A stretch of DNA of 64,000 nt from an uncultured Clostridia bacterium (GCA_947168885.1 CAMVNQ010000009.1:1-64000), one strand, 5' to 3'. Shown: positions 26,599 through 35,318, counted from the first letter of the stretch. Numbers and translations: made by a program. Notes: a model not told the origin generated them from the sequence alone.

Positions 26599-27786
26599 AT
26601 GGCAACAGTTTTAGAAAGAAACGGAAGCTACAGGATCAAGGTGTCGTGCGGCTACGACATTCACGGCAATCAGAATTTGCAGTACAAGACGTGGCGACCG
26701 CCGGAGAATATGACCGAGCGTCAGATAAAAAAGGAACTCGAAAGGCAGTGCGTCCTTTTCGAGGAAGAGTACAAAAAAGGTCAGATCACGGCGGCGATAA
26801 AATTTGAGGCTCGCGCGGAAGAATGGTTTGAGAACTACGCAAAGCTCAATCTGAAAAAGTCGTCGTACACAATGCAGAGAACAATGACTACCCGCGTTTA
26901 TCCGGCTATCGGACATCTGAAACTTGACAAGATCACGAGCCGCGACATTCAGAAGTTCATAAACGATCTCGCTGTCAACGGAAAGAACTTGCAGAACGGG
27001 CAGCCCCTCTCCCGTAAGACTCTCGTGCATCATCTCAGTTTCATATCTTCGGTATTCAATTACTCGAAAAAAATGGACATGATCAAGGACAACCCCTGTT
27101 CCCGCGTGACTATACCCAAAGGCAGGAAAAAGGAGAAAGCCATCTACACTATTGAAGAAATGCAGCAACTTTTCGAGCTTTTGGAAACCGCACCGCTTGT
27201 CTACCGCACCTTTATAACACTCGCGGTTTACAGCGGATTCCGCAGGGGCGAGATGTGTGGTCTGGAATGGAGCGACATTGACTGGGAGCATAATGTTATC
27301 AGCATACACCGCACCGCAAATTATTCAAAGCTCTACGGCAACTATACCGACACGACCAAGACAAAGCGCTCCGAGCGTTCGTCCAAGCTCTCGCCCGTGG
27401 TGATGAATATGTTGAAGCAGTTGAAGTCAGAGCAGGAGTACAACAAGGAAATGTGCGGCGACAAGTGGCAGGAAACTAACAGAGTATTTGTTCACGATGA
27501 CGGCTCGCCGGTTCACATCAACCGTCCGTACAGGTGGCTTCAAGACTTCTGCAAGAAGAATGATATCCGGTTCTGTGACATTCACTCCCTGCGTCATTTT
27601 CATGCCTCGCTTCTAATTTTTTCGGGAGTCGATCCCGCCGCCGTGTCCGCCGATTTAGGACATAGTGCAATTTCTACAACGACCGGGATCTATGTGCATA
27701 TGTTTCAGGAAGCACAAGCAAGAACGAGCGACATCATCGCGAACGCACTTGATTTCAGCAAGGCGGATGAGAAAAAGGCGAGCTAA
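26599..27786 (+). CDS. Tyrosine recombinase/site-specific integrase
   Basis: 395 residues. The first ~60 form an arm-binding-type domain (VLERNGSYRIKVSCGYDIHG). Residues about 70-180 are a SAM-like core-binding domain (AEEWFENYAKLNLKKSSYTM). The catalytic domain shows all key residues: SGFRRGEMCGLEW (Arg215), HSLRHFHASLL (His329, Arg332), GHSAISTTTGIYVHM with nucleophile Tyr365. It looks intact. The start follows AGGAGGAATAAACAC; a much longer upstream frame is not coding. The 3' end lies about 110 bases from the 3' end of tRNA-fMet, the usual arrangement for an element integrated in that tRNA. No excisionase or conjugation genes are seen, so the element appears degraded. Confidence 0.92.
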   Translation: MATVLERNGSYRIKVSCGYDIHGNQNLQYKTWRPPENMTERQIKKELERQCVLFEEEYKKGQITAAIKFEARAEEWFENYAKLNLKKSSYTMQRTMTTRVYPAIGHLKLDKITSRDIQKFINDLAVNGKNLQNGQPLSRKTLVHHLSFISSVFNYSKKMDMIKDNPCSRVTIPKGRKKEKAIYTIEEMQQLFELLETAPLVYRTFITLAVYSGFRRGEMCGLEWSDIDWEHNVISIHRTANYSKLYGNYTDTTKTKRSERSSKLSPVVMNMLKQLKSEQEYNKEMCGDKWQETNRVFVHDDGSPVHINRPYRWLQDFCKKNDIRFCDIHSLRHFHASLLIFSGVDPAAVSADLGHSAISTTTGIYVHMFQEAQARTSDIIANALDFSKADEKKAS

Positions 27787-27850
27787 ATGTCCATTCTCGA
27801 AAAATAATGTCCAAACAATGTCCAAGCGCAATATTTCATGTAAAAGCAAA

Positions 27851-27886
27851 ACCTCGTAAATGGCTTAACCAAGCCGTTTACGAGGT
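27851..27886 (-). terminator. Terminator of tRNA-fMet, also downstream of the integrase
   Basis: Long hairpin ACCTCGTAAATGGCTT / AAGCCGTTTACGAGGT; on the minus strand it is followed by TTTTGCTTTT, so it fits the tRNA. It may also stop integrase transcription. Confidence 0.75.
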
Positions 27887-27894
27887 CTGTAGAT

Positions 27895-27970
<76 letters not shown>

Positions 27971-28062
27971 ATATACTTTTCCGTTAATGCTTTTCTATTA
28001 TATCACATTGTTTGCATTTTGTCAATAGTTTTTTTAAATTTTCATATTTACTAAAAAACATA

Positions 28063-28091
28063 TTGACAAATCAATATTATTGTGATATAAT
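28063..28091 (+). promoter_or_regulatory. Promoter of tRNA-Thr
   Basis: Consensus TTGACA (28063-28068), 17-bp spacer, TATAAT (28086-28091), 14 bases before the mature tRNA 5' end. Confidence 0.85.
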
Positions 28092-28105
28092 ATGTTCTTG
28101 TAAAC

Positions 28106-28181
28106 GCTGATATGGCTCAGTCGGCAGAGCACATCCTTGGTAAGGATGAGGTCGTCGGTTCGATTCCGACTATCAGCTCCA
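28106..28181 (+). tRNA. tRNA-Thr (GGT)
   Basis: 76 bases including encoded CCA. Acceptor GCTGATA / TATCAGC, D-arm GGCTCAGTCGGCAGAGC, anticodon loop TTGGTAA with anticodon GGT, T-arm GTCGGTTCGATTCCGAC. It is followed by a strong terminator. Confidence 0.95.
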
Positions 28182-28203
28182 GCTGCGTAAGCGCGGCTGC
28201 GGA

Positions 28204-28236
28204 ACCGTATGGTAGTTATCTGCCATACGGTTTTTT
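28204..28236 (+). terminator. Terminator of tRNA-Thr
   Basis: ACCGTATGG / CCATACGGT hairpin followed by six T residues. Confidence 0.9.
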
Positions 28237-28367
28237 GTTTCACAGTCCAGAGTGAATATCTGAAGCATTCGACAGATACAGCCGCGTACTGCCCGATGCA
28301 TTTACAGTTGTTTCCAGAGGCGCGCGATGCGCACATATATAGAAGCAGCAAAAACGCAGCGACGACG

Positions 28368-28404
28368 AACCCCGTCCTGGGGTTTCCGGGACGGGGTTAT
28401 TTTT
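28368..28404 (+). terminator. Second rightward terminator
   Basis: AACCCCGTCC / GGACGGGGTT hairpin then ATTTTT. The stretch between the two terminators (28240-28365) has no recognisable gene, so either a small RNA is made here or this is a back-up terminator. Confidence 0.7.
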
Positions 28405-28484
28405 CTGTCTCGCTATCCGGAGAAGCACCCAAAGTGTTAACTATAGACAGCGTAAATTTCCAAAACAAGAGGTATCAGAATTAA

Positions 28485-28859
28485 TTACTTCTTTGTAAAT
28501 GTCCTCGGCAAGCCGAAATCAGTCTGAATTGTAAGATTATTGCCGGACAATTCGGCACTGTACACGAAGACAAGTCCATATTCCTTTTCATTGACGGTGA
28601 TAGTACCCGCATCTTCGTCAACAGTGTATGTACCTTCAACGACAGCAAAGCCTGCGTCATCTTTATAACTGCCGTCCCTGCCGAACGTCAGTGTCGATAT
28701 CTCCTCTCCTGTTCCCTTCCATTTTCCTACAAGATCTGAAGCGCTAAATGAACTACCTGTGTTCTGTGCGGCAGTATCAGCGGATTCGCCGCAAGCGGAG
28801 ATACTAAGCACAATGAACAGCATAAATACGATCGGAATGATCTTCAAAATATTTTTCAT
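28485..28859 (-). CDS. Small lipoprotein with lipocalin-like repeat domain
   Basis: 124 residues. A type II signal peptide ends in the lipobox LSISAC, so the protein should be anchored to the outer face of the membrane through Cys23. After a Ser/Thr-rich linker, a beta-rich domain starts SDLVGKWKGTG and runs through LTFGRDGSY and GTYTVDEDAGTITV, a pattern seen in many small Firmicute lipocalin-like (DUF5640-type) lipoproteins. No enzymatic residues are visible. It is transcribed toward the tRNA-Thr region and is the nearest same-strand gene downstream of the tandem peptide cassette. The interval 28860-29213 holds only the peptide terminator. Confidence 0.75.
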   Translation of the reverse strand: MKNILKIIPIVFMLFIVLSISACGESADTAAQNTGSSFSASDLVGKWKGTGEEISTLTFGRDGSYKDDAGFAVVEGTYTVDEDAGTITVNEKEYGLVFVYSAELSGNNLTIQTDFGLPRTFTKK

Positions 28860-29094
28860 TGTTAATTTCCCTTTCTATAGGTCATTTTATGTAGCCGAGG
28901 TGCATTCTTTATTTGTCTGCGATTTTCATTAATTATACCAAACAACTGAGATATTGTCAATACACGGCGGACTTCACATTTTTAATCGTTGTGGTGCAGA
29001 AAATCAAAGGAACTCCGAAAAAATGTGTGCAGAAAGATATGTATATTTCAAAGCTCCCTCTGCATACTTTCGGTCAAATATCAGGCATAAAAAA

Positions 29095-29133
29095 CAGCAA
29101 GTCCGCATGACTATTGCGGACTTGTTGTTTTTT
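29095..29133 (-). terminator. Terminator of the tandem peptide cassette
   Basis: CAGCAAGTCCGCA / TGCGGACTTGTTG stem; on the minus strand it is followed by TTTTTTATG, on the plus strand by TTTTTTG. It lies 80 bases beyond the last peptide gene. Confidence 0.85.
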
Positions 29134-29213
29134 GCAGAGAGGACTCTGGATCAATTTCCGGAGAAATATCATTGATATCATTATTCTTTGCGTTTTATAT
29201 GTTGTATTGTTTT

Positions 29214-29450
29214 TTATTTTACACGAATGTTGATTCTTCCTCCGCGAGGAATACCGTACGAGATTTGTGTCCCTGCTCCGCAGGAAGTATCTTCGTCCTG
29301 CTCAGACTGTATATTAAATGCAGGTCTTGTATCTTCCTCCGGCGGTCTGTTCGGATCAGTCTCTGCCGATGCACATACGCTTACCGTTGCTATCATCATT
29401 GCCGCTGCCAGTAAAGCTGTAGCTTTCTTTGTCATCTTTGTGTTTTTCAT
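29214..29450 (-). CDS. Small secreted peptide, tandem copy 3 (78 residues)
   Basis: Third and last in transcription order. A Sec signal peptide (KKATALLAAAMMIATVSVCA) ends at an ASA site, leaving a mature peptide of roughly 49 residues that starts ETDPNRPPEEDTRP. The first 56 or so residues match the other two copies almost exactly. After CGAG the tail diverges to TQISYGIPRGGRINIRVK, longer than the IHVRLGIRV tail of the others. A single cysteine sits at the junction. The ribosome site is AAGGAGGA, seven bases from the ATG. I do not recognise a family. It could be a secreted signalling or toxic peptide, or a structural peptide. Confidence 0.8.
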   Translation of the reverse strand: MKNTKMTKKATALLAAAMMIATVSVCASAETDPNRPPEEDTRPAFNIQSEQDEDTSCGAGTQISYGIPRGGRINIRVK

Positions 29451-29482
29451 AGTCGTATCCTCCTTATATATTGTGTTGACGT

Positions 29483-29692
29483 TTATACTCTTATTCCGAG
29501 CCGTACGTGTATCCCTGCTCCGCAGGAAGTATCTTCGTCCTGCTCAGACTGTATGTTTAATACAGGTCTTGTATCTTCCTCCGGCGGTCTGTTCGGATCA
29601 GTCTCTGCCGATGCACATACGCTTACCGTTGCTATCATCATTGCCGCTGCCAGTAAAGCTGTAGCTTTCTTTGTCATCTTTGTGTTTTTCAT
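29483..29692 (-). CDS. Small secreted peptide, tandem copy 2 (69 residues)
   Basis: Signal peptide and acidic proline-rich segment are identical to copy 3 (ASA cleavage, then ETDPNRPPEEDTRP). The mature part of about 40 residues continues LNIQSEQDEDTSCGAG and ends IHVRLGIRV. The gene lies in a 242-bp DNA unit repeated head to tail; spacing from ATG to ATG is exactly 242 bases to both neighbours, and the intergenic bases with the AAGGAGGA site are repeated too. High identity including silent sites points to recent duplication or gene conversion. Confidence 0.82.
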   Translation of the reverse strand: MKNTKMTKKATALLAAAMMIATVSVCASAETDPNRPPEEDTRPVLNIQSEQDEDTSCGAGIHVRLGIRV

Positions 29693-29724
29693 AGTCGTAT
29701 CCTCCTTATATATTGTGTTGACGT

Positions 29725-29934
29725 TTATACTCTTATTCCGAGCCGTACGTGTATCCCTGCTCCGCAGGAAGTATCTTCGCCCTGCTCAGATTGTATGTTT
29801 AATGCAGGTCTTGTATCTTCCTCCGGCGGTCTGTTCGGATCGGTCTCTGCCGATGCACATACGCTTACAGTTGCTATCATCATTGCAGCTGCCAGTAAAG
29901 CTGTAGCTTTCTTTGTCATCTTTGTGTTTTTCAT
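29725..29934 (-). CDS. Small secreted peptide, tandem copy 1 (69 residues)
   Basis: First in transcription order, behind the promoter at 30000-30028. The start used is the ATG preceded by AAGGAGGACACAACT; an upstream in-frame start would add about 25 residues ahead of the signal peptide and is unlikely. The mature sequence differs from copy 2 at few positions, such as EQGEDTS for EQDEDTS, with the same C-terminal CGAGIHVRLGIRV. No processing protease, transporter or modification enzyme gene adjoins the cassette, so Sec export followed by signal peptidase cleavage is the simplest route. Confidence 0.82.
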   Translation of the reverse strand: MKNTKMTKKATALLAAAMMIATVSVCASAETDPNRPPEEDTRPALNIQSEQGEDTSCGAGIHVRLGIRV

Positions 29935-29999
29935 AGTTGTGTCCTCCTTAAGAATTATTATCGTCTCGTGAGGTTTCTTGTTTTCCTTTCTGTAACTAC

Positions 30000-30028
30000 A
30001 TAATATCATAGTTTATTGCATAATTCAA
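30000..30028 (-). promoter_or_regulatory. Promoter of the peptide cassette
   Basis: Minus-strand TTGAAT (30023-30028), 17-bp spacer, TATTAT (30000-30005). It is the only promoter candidate upstream of the cassette, so the three genes are probably one transcript with three ribosome sites. Confidence 0.65.
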
Positions 30029-30159
30029 TAATCAAATATATGTACAAATGTTGCAAAATCGACAGCACCGAAAAGAAATGTTGCTTTGGCAACAAAACCC
30101 GCTGAAATTGTTATAAATCATTACCTTTATCTTAAGTGAACCACTAAAAAAATTTATTC

Positions 30160-30188
30160 TTGATTTACTTGTGAGAATGTGATATAAT
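30160..30188 (+). promoter_or_regulatory. Promoter of tex
   Basis: TTGATT (30160-30165), 17-bp spacer, TATAAT (30183-30188). Confidence 0.75.
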
Positions 30189-30221
30189 AAAAAAACAATA
30201 TTTATAAACGGAGATAAACTT

Positions 30222-32381
30222 ATGGACATTATCGCAAAAATATCGGAAGAACTTAACATAGCAAAGTCAAGGGTAGATTCCGCGGTAAAGCTGCTCGACG
30301 AGGGCAACACGATACCGTTCATCGCCCGTTACAGAAAGGAAGCTACCGGAGCACTCGACGATGTTCAGCTACGTGACCTTTCAGACAGGCTTACATATCT
30401 GCGCAACCTCGAAAAGCGCAAGGAAGAAGTGCGTACCGCGATCGAAGAGCTTGGCAAGCTCACAGACGAGATAGAGCGCGACCTGTCCGAAGCGGCGACT
30501 CTTGCTGCAGTAGAGGACATATACCGCCCGTACAAGCCCAAAAAGAAGACCCGTGCAAGCGTTGCGCGCGAAAAAGGACTCGAACCGCTTGCAGAGTTTA
30601 TCGTCGCACAATCCACCGGCGACCCTTATGCCGAAGCCGAGCAGTATATCTCGGAGGAAAAGGGCGTTTCTTCCGTCCAGGACGCTATCGACGGTGCAAA
30701 GGACATCATAGCCGAAAACATTTCCGACGATCCGGAGATACGCAAGATTCTCGGAGGCCTTTATGACCGGAGCGCCCTCATCACCTCTGTAAAAGCAAAA
30801 GATGGTGAAGAAGAAAGCGTTTATGAAAACTATTACGATTATAAAGAAGCTGTTTCTAAAATACCGACTCACCGTATTCTCGCAATCGACCGAGGAGAGC
30901 GTGAAGGCGTTCTGAAAGCAGCTGTAGAGGTCGATACAGACAATATGCTCGCTACGATTTACAGCAGATGCGTCACGGGAAAAGCAAACAATAAGAATTC
31001 TGACCTTGTGACCGAGGCCGCTGAAGATGCTTACAAGCGTCTTATACACCCTTCTATCGAGCGAAGAGTAAGGAACGATCTTACAGAAAAAGCCTGCACA
31101 GCTGCGATAAAGGTGTTCGGCGACAATCTGCGCCAGCTCCTTATGCAGCCGCCCGTAAAGGGAATGGTGACGATGGGACTTGATCCCGCGTACAGAACGG
31201 GCTGCAAAATATCGGTAGTTGACGCGACCGGAAAGGTGCTCGATACTGCGGTGGTATATCCGACACCCCCGCACAATAAGACAGAGGAAGCGAAGAAAAA
31301 ACTTACCGCTCTGATAAAGAAGTACGGCGTGAACGCTATCTCGATAGGCAATGGCACCGCGAGCCACGAGAGTGAAGTCTTTGTTGCCGATATGATACGC
31401 GAGCTTGACGTACCGGTAAGCTATATGGTAGTCTCCGAAGCCGGCGCAAGCGTTTATTCCGCAAGCAAGCTTGCACAGGAGGAGTTCCCGGATTTCGATG
31501 TTACACAGAGAAGCGCGGTCTCAATAGCAAGACGTCTGCAGGATCCGCTTTCGGAGCTCGTAAAGATCGAACCGAAAGCGATCGGCGTTGGTCAGTATCA
31601 GCACGATATGCCGCCGGCACAGCTTTCGGAAGCTCTCGGAGGTGTGGTGGAAGACTGCGTCAACAATGTAGGCGTTGATGTCAATACCGCTTCCGTGCCT
31701 TTGCTGTCGTATGTTGCCGGAATAAATACCGGTATTGCCAAAAATATAGTCGCGTACCGTGAGGAAAACGGCGGATTTACGGAGAGAAAAGAGCTGCTCA
31801 AAGTAAGCAAGCTCGGCAAAAAGACATACGAACAGTGCGCGGGATTCCTGCGTGTGCCCGGCAGCAAGGAACCGCTGGACAATACCGCCGTTCACCCGGA
31901 GAGTTATGCGGCAGCGAGAAAGCTTCTGGAACTCTGCGGACTGACCGAGGCCGATATTTCCTCTAAATCTGCCGCCGAAAGCATAAACGCTAAAGTAAAG
32001 GAGCTCGGAATCAAGAAAGCTGCCGAGCAGACAGGCGTCGGAGATATGACGCTTTCGGACATAGTCAAGGAACTTATGAAACCCGGACGCGACCCGCGTG
32101 ACGAGCTGCCGAAGCCCATGCTCCGCACCGACGTTGTGGATATCAACAGTCTCAAGGAAGGCATGGAACTTAAGGGCACCGTCCGCAACATAACCGATTT
32201 CGGTGCATTTGTTGATATCGGCGTTCATCAGGACGGGCTTGTGCATATCTCTCAGCTTGCGGACAGATACATTAAACACCCGCTCGACGTTGTCAAGGTA
32301 GGAGACATCGTTAATGTGAAGATACTCGGCATCGACGTAAAGAAGAACCGTATCTCCCTTACAATGAAAGGTCTGAATTGA
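30222..32381 (+). CDS. tex: Tex-type RNA-binding transcription accessory protein
   Basis: 719 residues, near the family norm. The N-terminal helical part has AKSRVDSAVKLLDEGNTIPF and IARYRKEATGALDD. A YqgF/RuvX-like RNase H fold follows (VTMGLDPAYRTGCKISVVDA), then helix-hairpin-helix motifs (VDVNTASVPLLSYVAGI). A C-terminal S1 domain binds RNA (LKGTVRNITDFGAFVDIG, VKILGIDVKKNRISLTMK). Tex proteins associate with RNA polymerase and nucleic acid and influence expression of many genes. It is transcribed alone, with its own promoter and a hairpin 50 bases after the stop. It diverges from the peptide cassette. Confidence 0.95.
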   Translation: MDIIAKISEELNIAKSRVDSAVKLLDEGNTIPFIARYRKEATGALDDVQLRDLSDRLTYLRNLEKRKEEVRTAIEELGKLTDEIERDLSEAATLAAVEDIYRPYKPKKKTRASVAREKGLEPLAEFIVAQSTGDPYAEAEQYISEEKGVSSVQDAIDGAKDIIAENISDDPEIRKILGGLYDRSALITSVKAKDGEEESVYENYYDYKEAVSKIPTHRILAIDRGEREGVLKAAVEVDTDNMLATIYSRCVTGKANNKNSDLVTEAAEDAYKRLIHPSIERRVRNDLTEKACTAAIKVFGDNLRQLLMQPPVKGMVTMGLDPAYRTGCKISVVDATGKVLDTAVVYPTPPHNKTEEAKKKLTALIKKYGVNAISIGNGTASHESEVFVADMIRELDVPVSYMVVSEAGASVYSASKLAQEEFPDFDVTQRSAVSIARRLQDPLSELVKIEPKAIGVGQYQHDMPPAQLSEALGGVVEDCVNNVGVDVNTASVPLLSYVAGINTGIAKNIVAYREENGGFTERKELLKVSKLGKKTYEQCAGFLRVPGSKEPLDNTAVHPESYAAARKLLELCGLTEADISSKSAAESINAKVKELGIKKAAEQTGVGDMTLSDIVKELMKPGRDPRDELPKPMLRTDVVDINSLKEGMELKGTVRNITDFGAFVDIGVHQDGLVHISQLADRYIKHPLDVVKVGDIVNVKILGIDVKKNRISLTMKGLN

Positions 32382-32429
32382 CTGCTGATACCGTTAAGCA
32401 TTACTAATAAAATACTCGGAAGTTAATTG

Positions 32430-32472
32430 AACCGCACCATTTTGTGCTGAACGTACATAATGGTGCGGTTCA
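32430..32472. terminator. Hairpin after tex
   Basis: Perfect 13-bp stem GAACCGCACCATT / AATGGTGCGGTTC with a 17-base loop. There is no T-run on either side, so termination is likely but not certain. The rest of 32473-32565 has nothing recognisable. Confidence 0.5.
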
Positions 32473-32565
32473 TCATATTCTCACCGGCGGCTATTATACT
32501 GTTTTATGCGCTCCGATATCAGTCCGCAGTGCATATCTGCTCTTATCATAAAGCTCTGTTCAGTA

Positions 32566-32594
32566 TTGACAAAACACTGAAAATATGTTATGTT
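32566..32594 (+). promoter_or_regulatory. Promoter of the GlpABC-like operon
   Basis: TTGACA (32566-32571), 17-bp spacer, TATGTT (32589-32594). Confidence 0.7.
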
Positions 32595-32660
32595 AAAGAT
32601 GGATACCGCGGCGAAGAAACGGCTTTGTTACGGGAAATACAGCAGGAAAAGGAGCACAGC

Positions 32661-34043
32661 ATGGTAGATGTAACTATAATAGGAGCAGGTGTGATAGGCT
32701 GCGCGGTGGCACGTGAACTTACGAAATACCGCCTGAGCGTATGCGTCGTCGAAAAAGAGACCGATGTCTGCGAAGGCACAAGCAAAGCAAACAGCGGTAT
32801 AGTCCACGCCGGATTCGACTGTAAGCCCGGCACCCTCAAATCAAAAATGAACGTAAAAGGCTGCGCTATGGTGCGCGAGCTGTCAAAAACACTGGATTTC
32901 GCTTACCGAAACAACGAAGCGCTTGTACTGTGCTTTGACCCGGCTCAGCTCGACGGGCTGCGGGAACTGTATGACCGCGGTACTGCCAACGGTGTCGAGG
33001 GTCTTGAGCTGCTCACACCCGATCAGGTGCGGAACATCGAGCCTGCACTCAACGATGTTGCAGGCGCTCTGCTTGCGAAAACATCAGGAATAGTATGCCC
33101 GTTCGAGATGACCATAGCTTTCGCGGAGAACGCTTACGACAACGGCGCGGATTTCCGTTTCGACACGACCGTGACCGGTATTTCAAAAAGCGGCAGTTTC
33201 TATCGCATCGAGACCGACAAGGGTTCTTTTGAGAGCCGATTCGTCGTCAACGCAGCAGGCGTATATGCCGATGTAATACACAATATGGTCTGCGAGGACA
33301 AGATAAAGATCACTCCGCGCCGCGGCGAATACTGCCTGCTGGATACCGAAGCAGGAAATACCGTGAAACGCACGATCTTCCAGCTTCCGACAAAAATGGG
33401 CAAAGGCGTGCTTGTGACACCCACCGTCCACGGCAATCTTCTCGTCGGACCCTCGGCGGAAAACATCGACGACAAGGAAGATACAGCCACTACCGCGTCA
33501 GGACTTGCGTCCGTCAGAGACCGCGCGGGACTGTCGGTGAGCGGCATACCCTTCGGCAAAACGATAACCACCTTCTCGGGACTCCGTGCCGTGGGTGATA
33601 CGGACGATTTTATCATAACGATGAGTGCCGAGAACTTCATTGACGCGGCGGGAATAGAATCTCCCGGACTTACGAGTGCCCCCGCGATAGGCGAGTATAT
33701 TGCGGGAATGATCGCGGAAAAAGCCGGTGCAGAACGCAATGACGCATTCAACGGCACCCGAAAGGGCGTCGTGCATTTCGTCGCGCTGTCCCGCGAGGAA
33801 CAGAACGAGCTGATAAAGAGAGATCCCGCTTACGGCAGCATCGTCTGCCGCTGCGCAACTGTCACCGAGGGCGAGATACGGGACGCGATAAGCCGCTCAC
33901 TCGGAGCAAGAACCCTTGACGGCGTAAAGCGCCGTACCGGAGCGGGAATGGGCAGATGTCAGGCAGGCTTCTGTTCGCCGAAAACAATGGCGCTTATAGC
34001 CGAAAAGTACGGCATACCGCTCGAGAGCGTAAGAAAGAATTAA
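32661..34043 (+). CDS. FAD-dependent glycerol-3-phosphate dehydrogenase-like subunit (GlpA type) with 2Fe-2S tail
   Basis: 460 residues. An N-terminal FAD-binding DAO domain opens VTIIGAGVIGCAVARELTKY and continues KANSGIVHAGFDCKPGTLK, typical of the GlpA/L-2-hydroxyglutarate oxidase family. The last 65 residues form a BFD-like 2Fe-2S domain with IVCRCATVTEGEIRDAI and GMGRCQAGFC. The enzyme probably oxidises glycerol-3-phosphate to dihydroxyacetone phosphate and passes electrons to the flavoprotein encoded 12 bases downstream. The start is the ATG after AAAAGGAG; the longer open frame upstream overlaps the promoter. No glpK or glpF lies nearby, so another 2-hydroxy substrate is possible. Confidence 0.88.
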   Translation: MVDVTIIGAGVIGCAVARELTKYRLSVCVVEKETDVCEGTSKANSGIVHAGFDCKPGTLKSKMNVKGCAMVRELSKTLDFAYRNNEALVLCFDPAQLDGLRELYDRGTANGVEGLELLTPDQVRNIEPALNDVAGALLAKTSGIVCPFEMTIAFAENAYDNGADFRFDTTVTGISKSGSFYRIETDKGSFESRFVVNAAGVYADVIHNMVCEDKIKITPRRGEYCLLDTEAGNTVKRTIFQLPTKMGKGVLVTPTVHGNLLVGPSAENIDDKEDTATTASGLASVRDRAGLSVSGIPFGKTITTFSGLRAVGDTDDFIITMSAENFIDAAGIESPGLTSAPAIGEYIAGMIAEKAGAERNDAFNGTRKGVVHFVALSREEQNELIKRDPAYGSIVCRCATVTEGEIRDAISRSLGARTLDGVKRRTGAGMGRCQAGFCSPKTMALIAEKYGIPLESVRKN

Positions 34044-34055
34044 GGGGGTGGGCAA

Positions 34056-35318
34056 ATGCGTGAATTTGATCTTGCAGTTATCGGCGGAGGACCCGCAGGT
34101 ATGGCGGCTGCCGTCGCGGCAAAGAAAAAAGGTCTTGACAACATCATAATATTTGAACGCGACGCACAGCTCGGCGGCATTCTCAACCAGTGCATTCACA
34201 ACGGATTCGGACTCCACACATTCAAAGAGGAGCTTACCGGTCCCGAATACGCCGAACGCTACGCCGACATGGTGCGTGAACTTGGCATACCGTATGAGAC
34301 CGGAACCATGGTACTGAATATATCGGATGACCGGACTGTAACGATAATGAGCAGAGAACGCGGCGTCGAGGGCATCTCGGCAAAATCCGTCGTGCTTGCA
34401 ATGGGCTGCCGTGAGCGTCCGAGAGGCGCACTCGGAATAGCCGGATACCGGCCGCAGGGCATCTACACAGCCGGTACGGCGCAGCGGCTCATCAACATCG
34501 ACGGAGTTCTGCCCGGGAAAGAATGCGTCATACTCGGTTCGGGCGACATCGGGCTTATAATGGCCCGGAGAATGACCCTCGAAGGCGCTCATGTTGCGGC
34601 GGTGTTCGAGCTTATGCCATACAGCAACGGTCTCAACCGCAATATCGTACAGTGTCTCGATGACTTCGGCATACCGCTCCTGCTGTCCCACACTATAATC
34701 GATATAAAAGGCAAGGAGAATCTCGAAGGCGTTGTTGTTGCGGAAGTAAAAGACGGAAAGCCTATCGCGGGCACCGAAGAATACTACCCCTGCGACACCC
34801 TGCTGCTGTCCTGCGGACTTATACCGGAGAATGAGCTGTCGCGCGCCTGCGGAGTTGATATAAACCCTCTTACCAACGGCGCAGTGGTTGACGACAGGCT
34901 TCAGACAAGCATACCGGGCGTATTCGCCTGCGGTAATGTTCTGCACGTTCACGATCTTGTGGACTACGTTTCCGCAGAAGCGGCCAAAGCCGGAGAAAGC
35001 GCGGCAGAGTTCGTCCGGAGCGGACAGACTTCCGGCGACGGAACGACAATAAATCTGATCCCGAAAAACGGCGTAAGATACACAGTCCCGAATAAATTTT
35101 CCGCGGACTTCCCCGATAACGAACTTCACATAAGATTCCGCGTAACCGGTATTTACAAGAATTCGGCAATAGTGCTGAAATGCGGCGGGAACGAGATATT
35201 CCGCAAAAAGACGATGATAATGATACCAAGCGAAATGCAGGACATCGCGGTAAAGAAAGACGTTCTTGCACAGGCTCGGGAAGACGTTGAAATAATGATA
35301 GAAGGTGAAGCGCAGTGA
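34056..35318 (+). CDS. NAD(P)/FAD-dependent oxidoreductase, GlpB-equivalent subunit
   Basis: 420 residues. Two dinucleotide motifs are visible, DLAVIGGGPAGMAAAVAAKK for FAD and ECVILGSGDIGLIMARRM for NAD(P), plus the second FAD motif TSIPGVFACGNVLHVHDLVD. This is the class usually found with GlpA-like dehydrogenases and DUF1667 proteins in clostridia, where it links the dehydrogenase to the pyridine nucleotide pool. It sits between both partners in one operon (12-base gap upstream, four-base overlap downstream) with a strong GGGGGTGGG ribosome site. After the fold ends near residue 330, about 80 further beta-type residues follow (NGVRYTVPNKFS). Confidence 0.9.
   Translation: MREFDLAVIGGGPAGMAAAVAAKKKGLDNIIIFERDAQLGGILNQCIHNGFGLHTFKEELTGPEYAERYADMVRELGIPYETGTMVLNISDDRTVTIMSRERGVEGISAKSVVLAMGCRERPRGALGIAGYRPQGIYTAGTAQRLINIDGVLPGKECVILGSGDIGLIMARRMTLEGAHVAAVFELMPYSNGLNRNIVQCLDDFGIPLLLSHTIIDIKGKENLEGVVVAEVKDGKPIAGTEEYYPCDTLLLSCGLIPENELSRACGVDINPLTNGAVVDDRLQTSIPGVFACGNVLHVHDLVDYVSAEAAKAGESAAEFVRSGQTSGDGTTINLIPKNGVRYTVPNKFSADFPDNELHIRFRVTGIYKNSAIVLKCGGNEIFRKKTMIMIPSEMQDIAVKKDVLAQAREDVEIMIEGEAQ

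Larger units (their letters stand above)
29209..29942. repeat. Three head-to-tail 242-bp gene repeats
   Basis: The start codons at 29450, 29692 and 29934 are exactly 242 bases apart. The repeat includes signal peptide, mature region, stop, a 30-base spacer and the ribosome site. Copies 1 and 2 are nearly identical throughout; copy 3 (29214) diverges after the CGAG codons. Confidence 0.9.

Noticed and set aside
29172-29906. Plus-strand frames of 80-158 codons opposite the peptide cassette
   Set aside because: They are translations of the reverse of the repeated signal-peptide genes and lack ribosome sites, whereas the minus strand has AAGGAGGA before each ATG.
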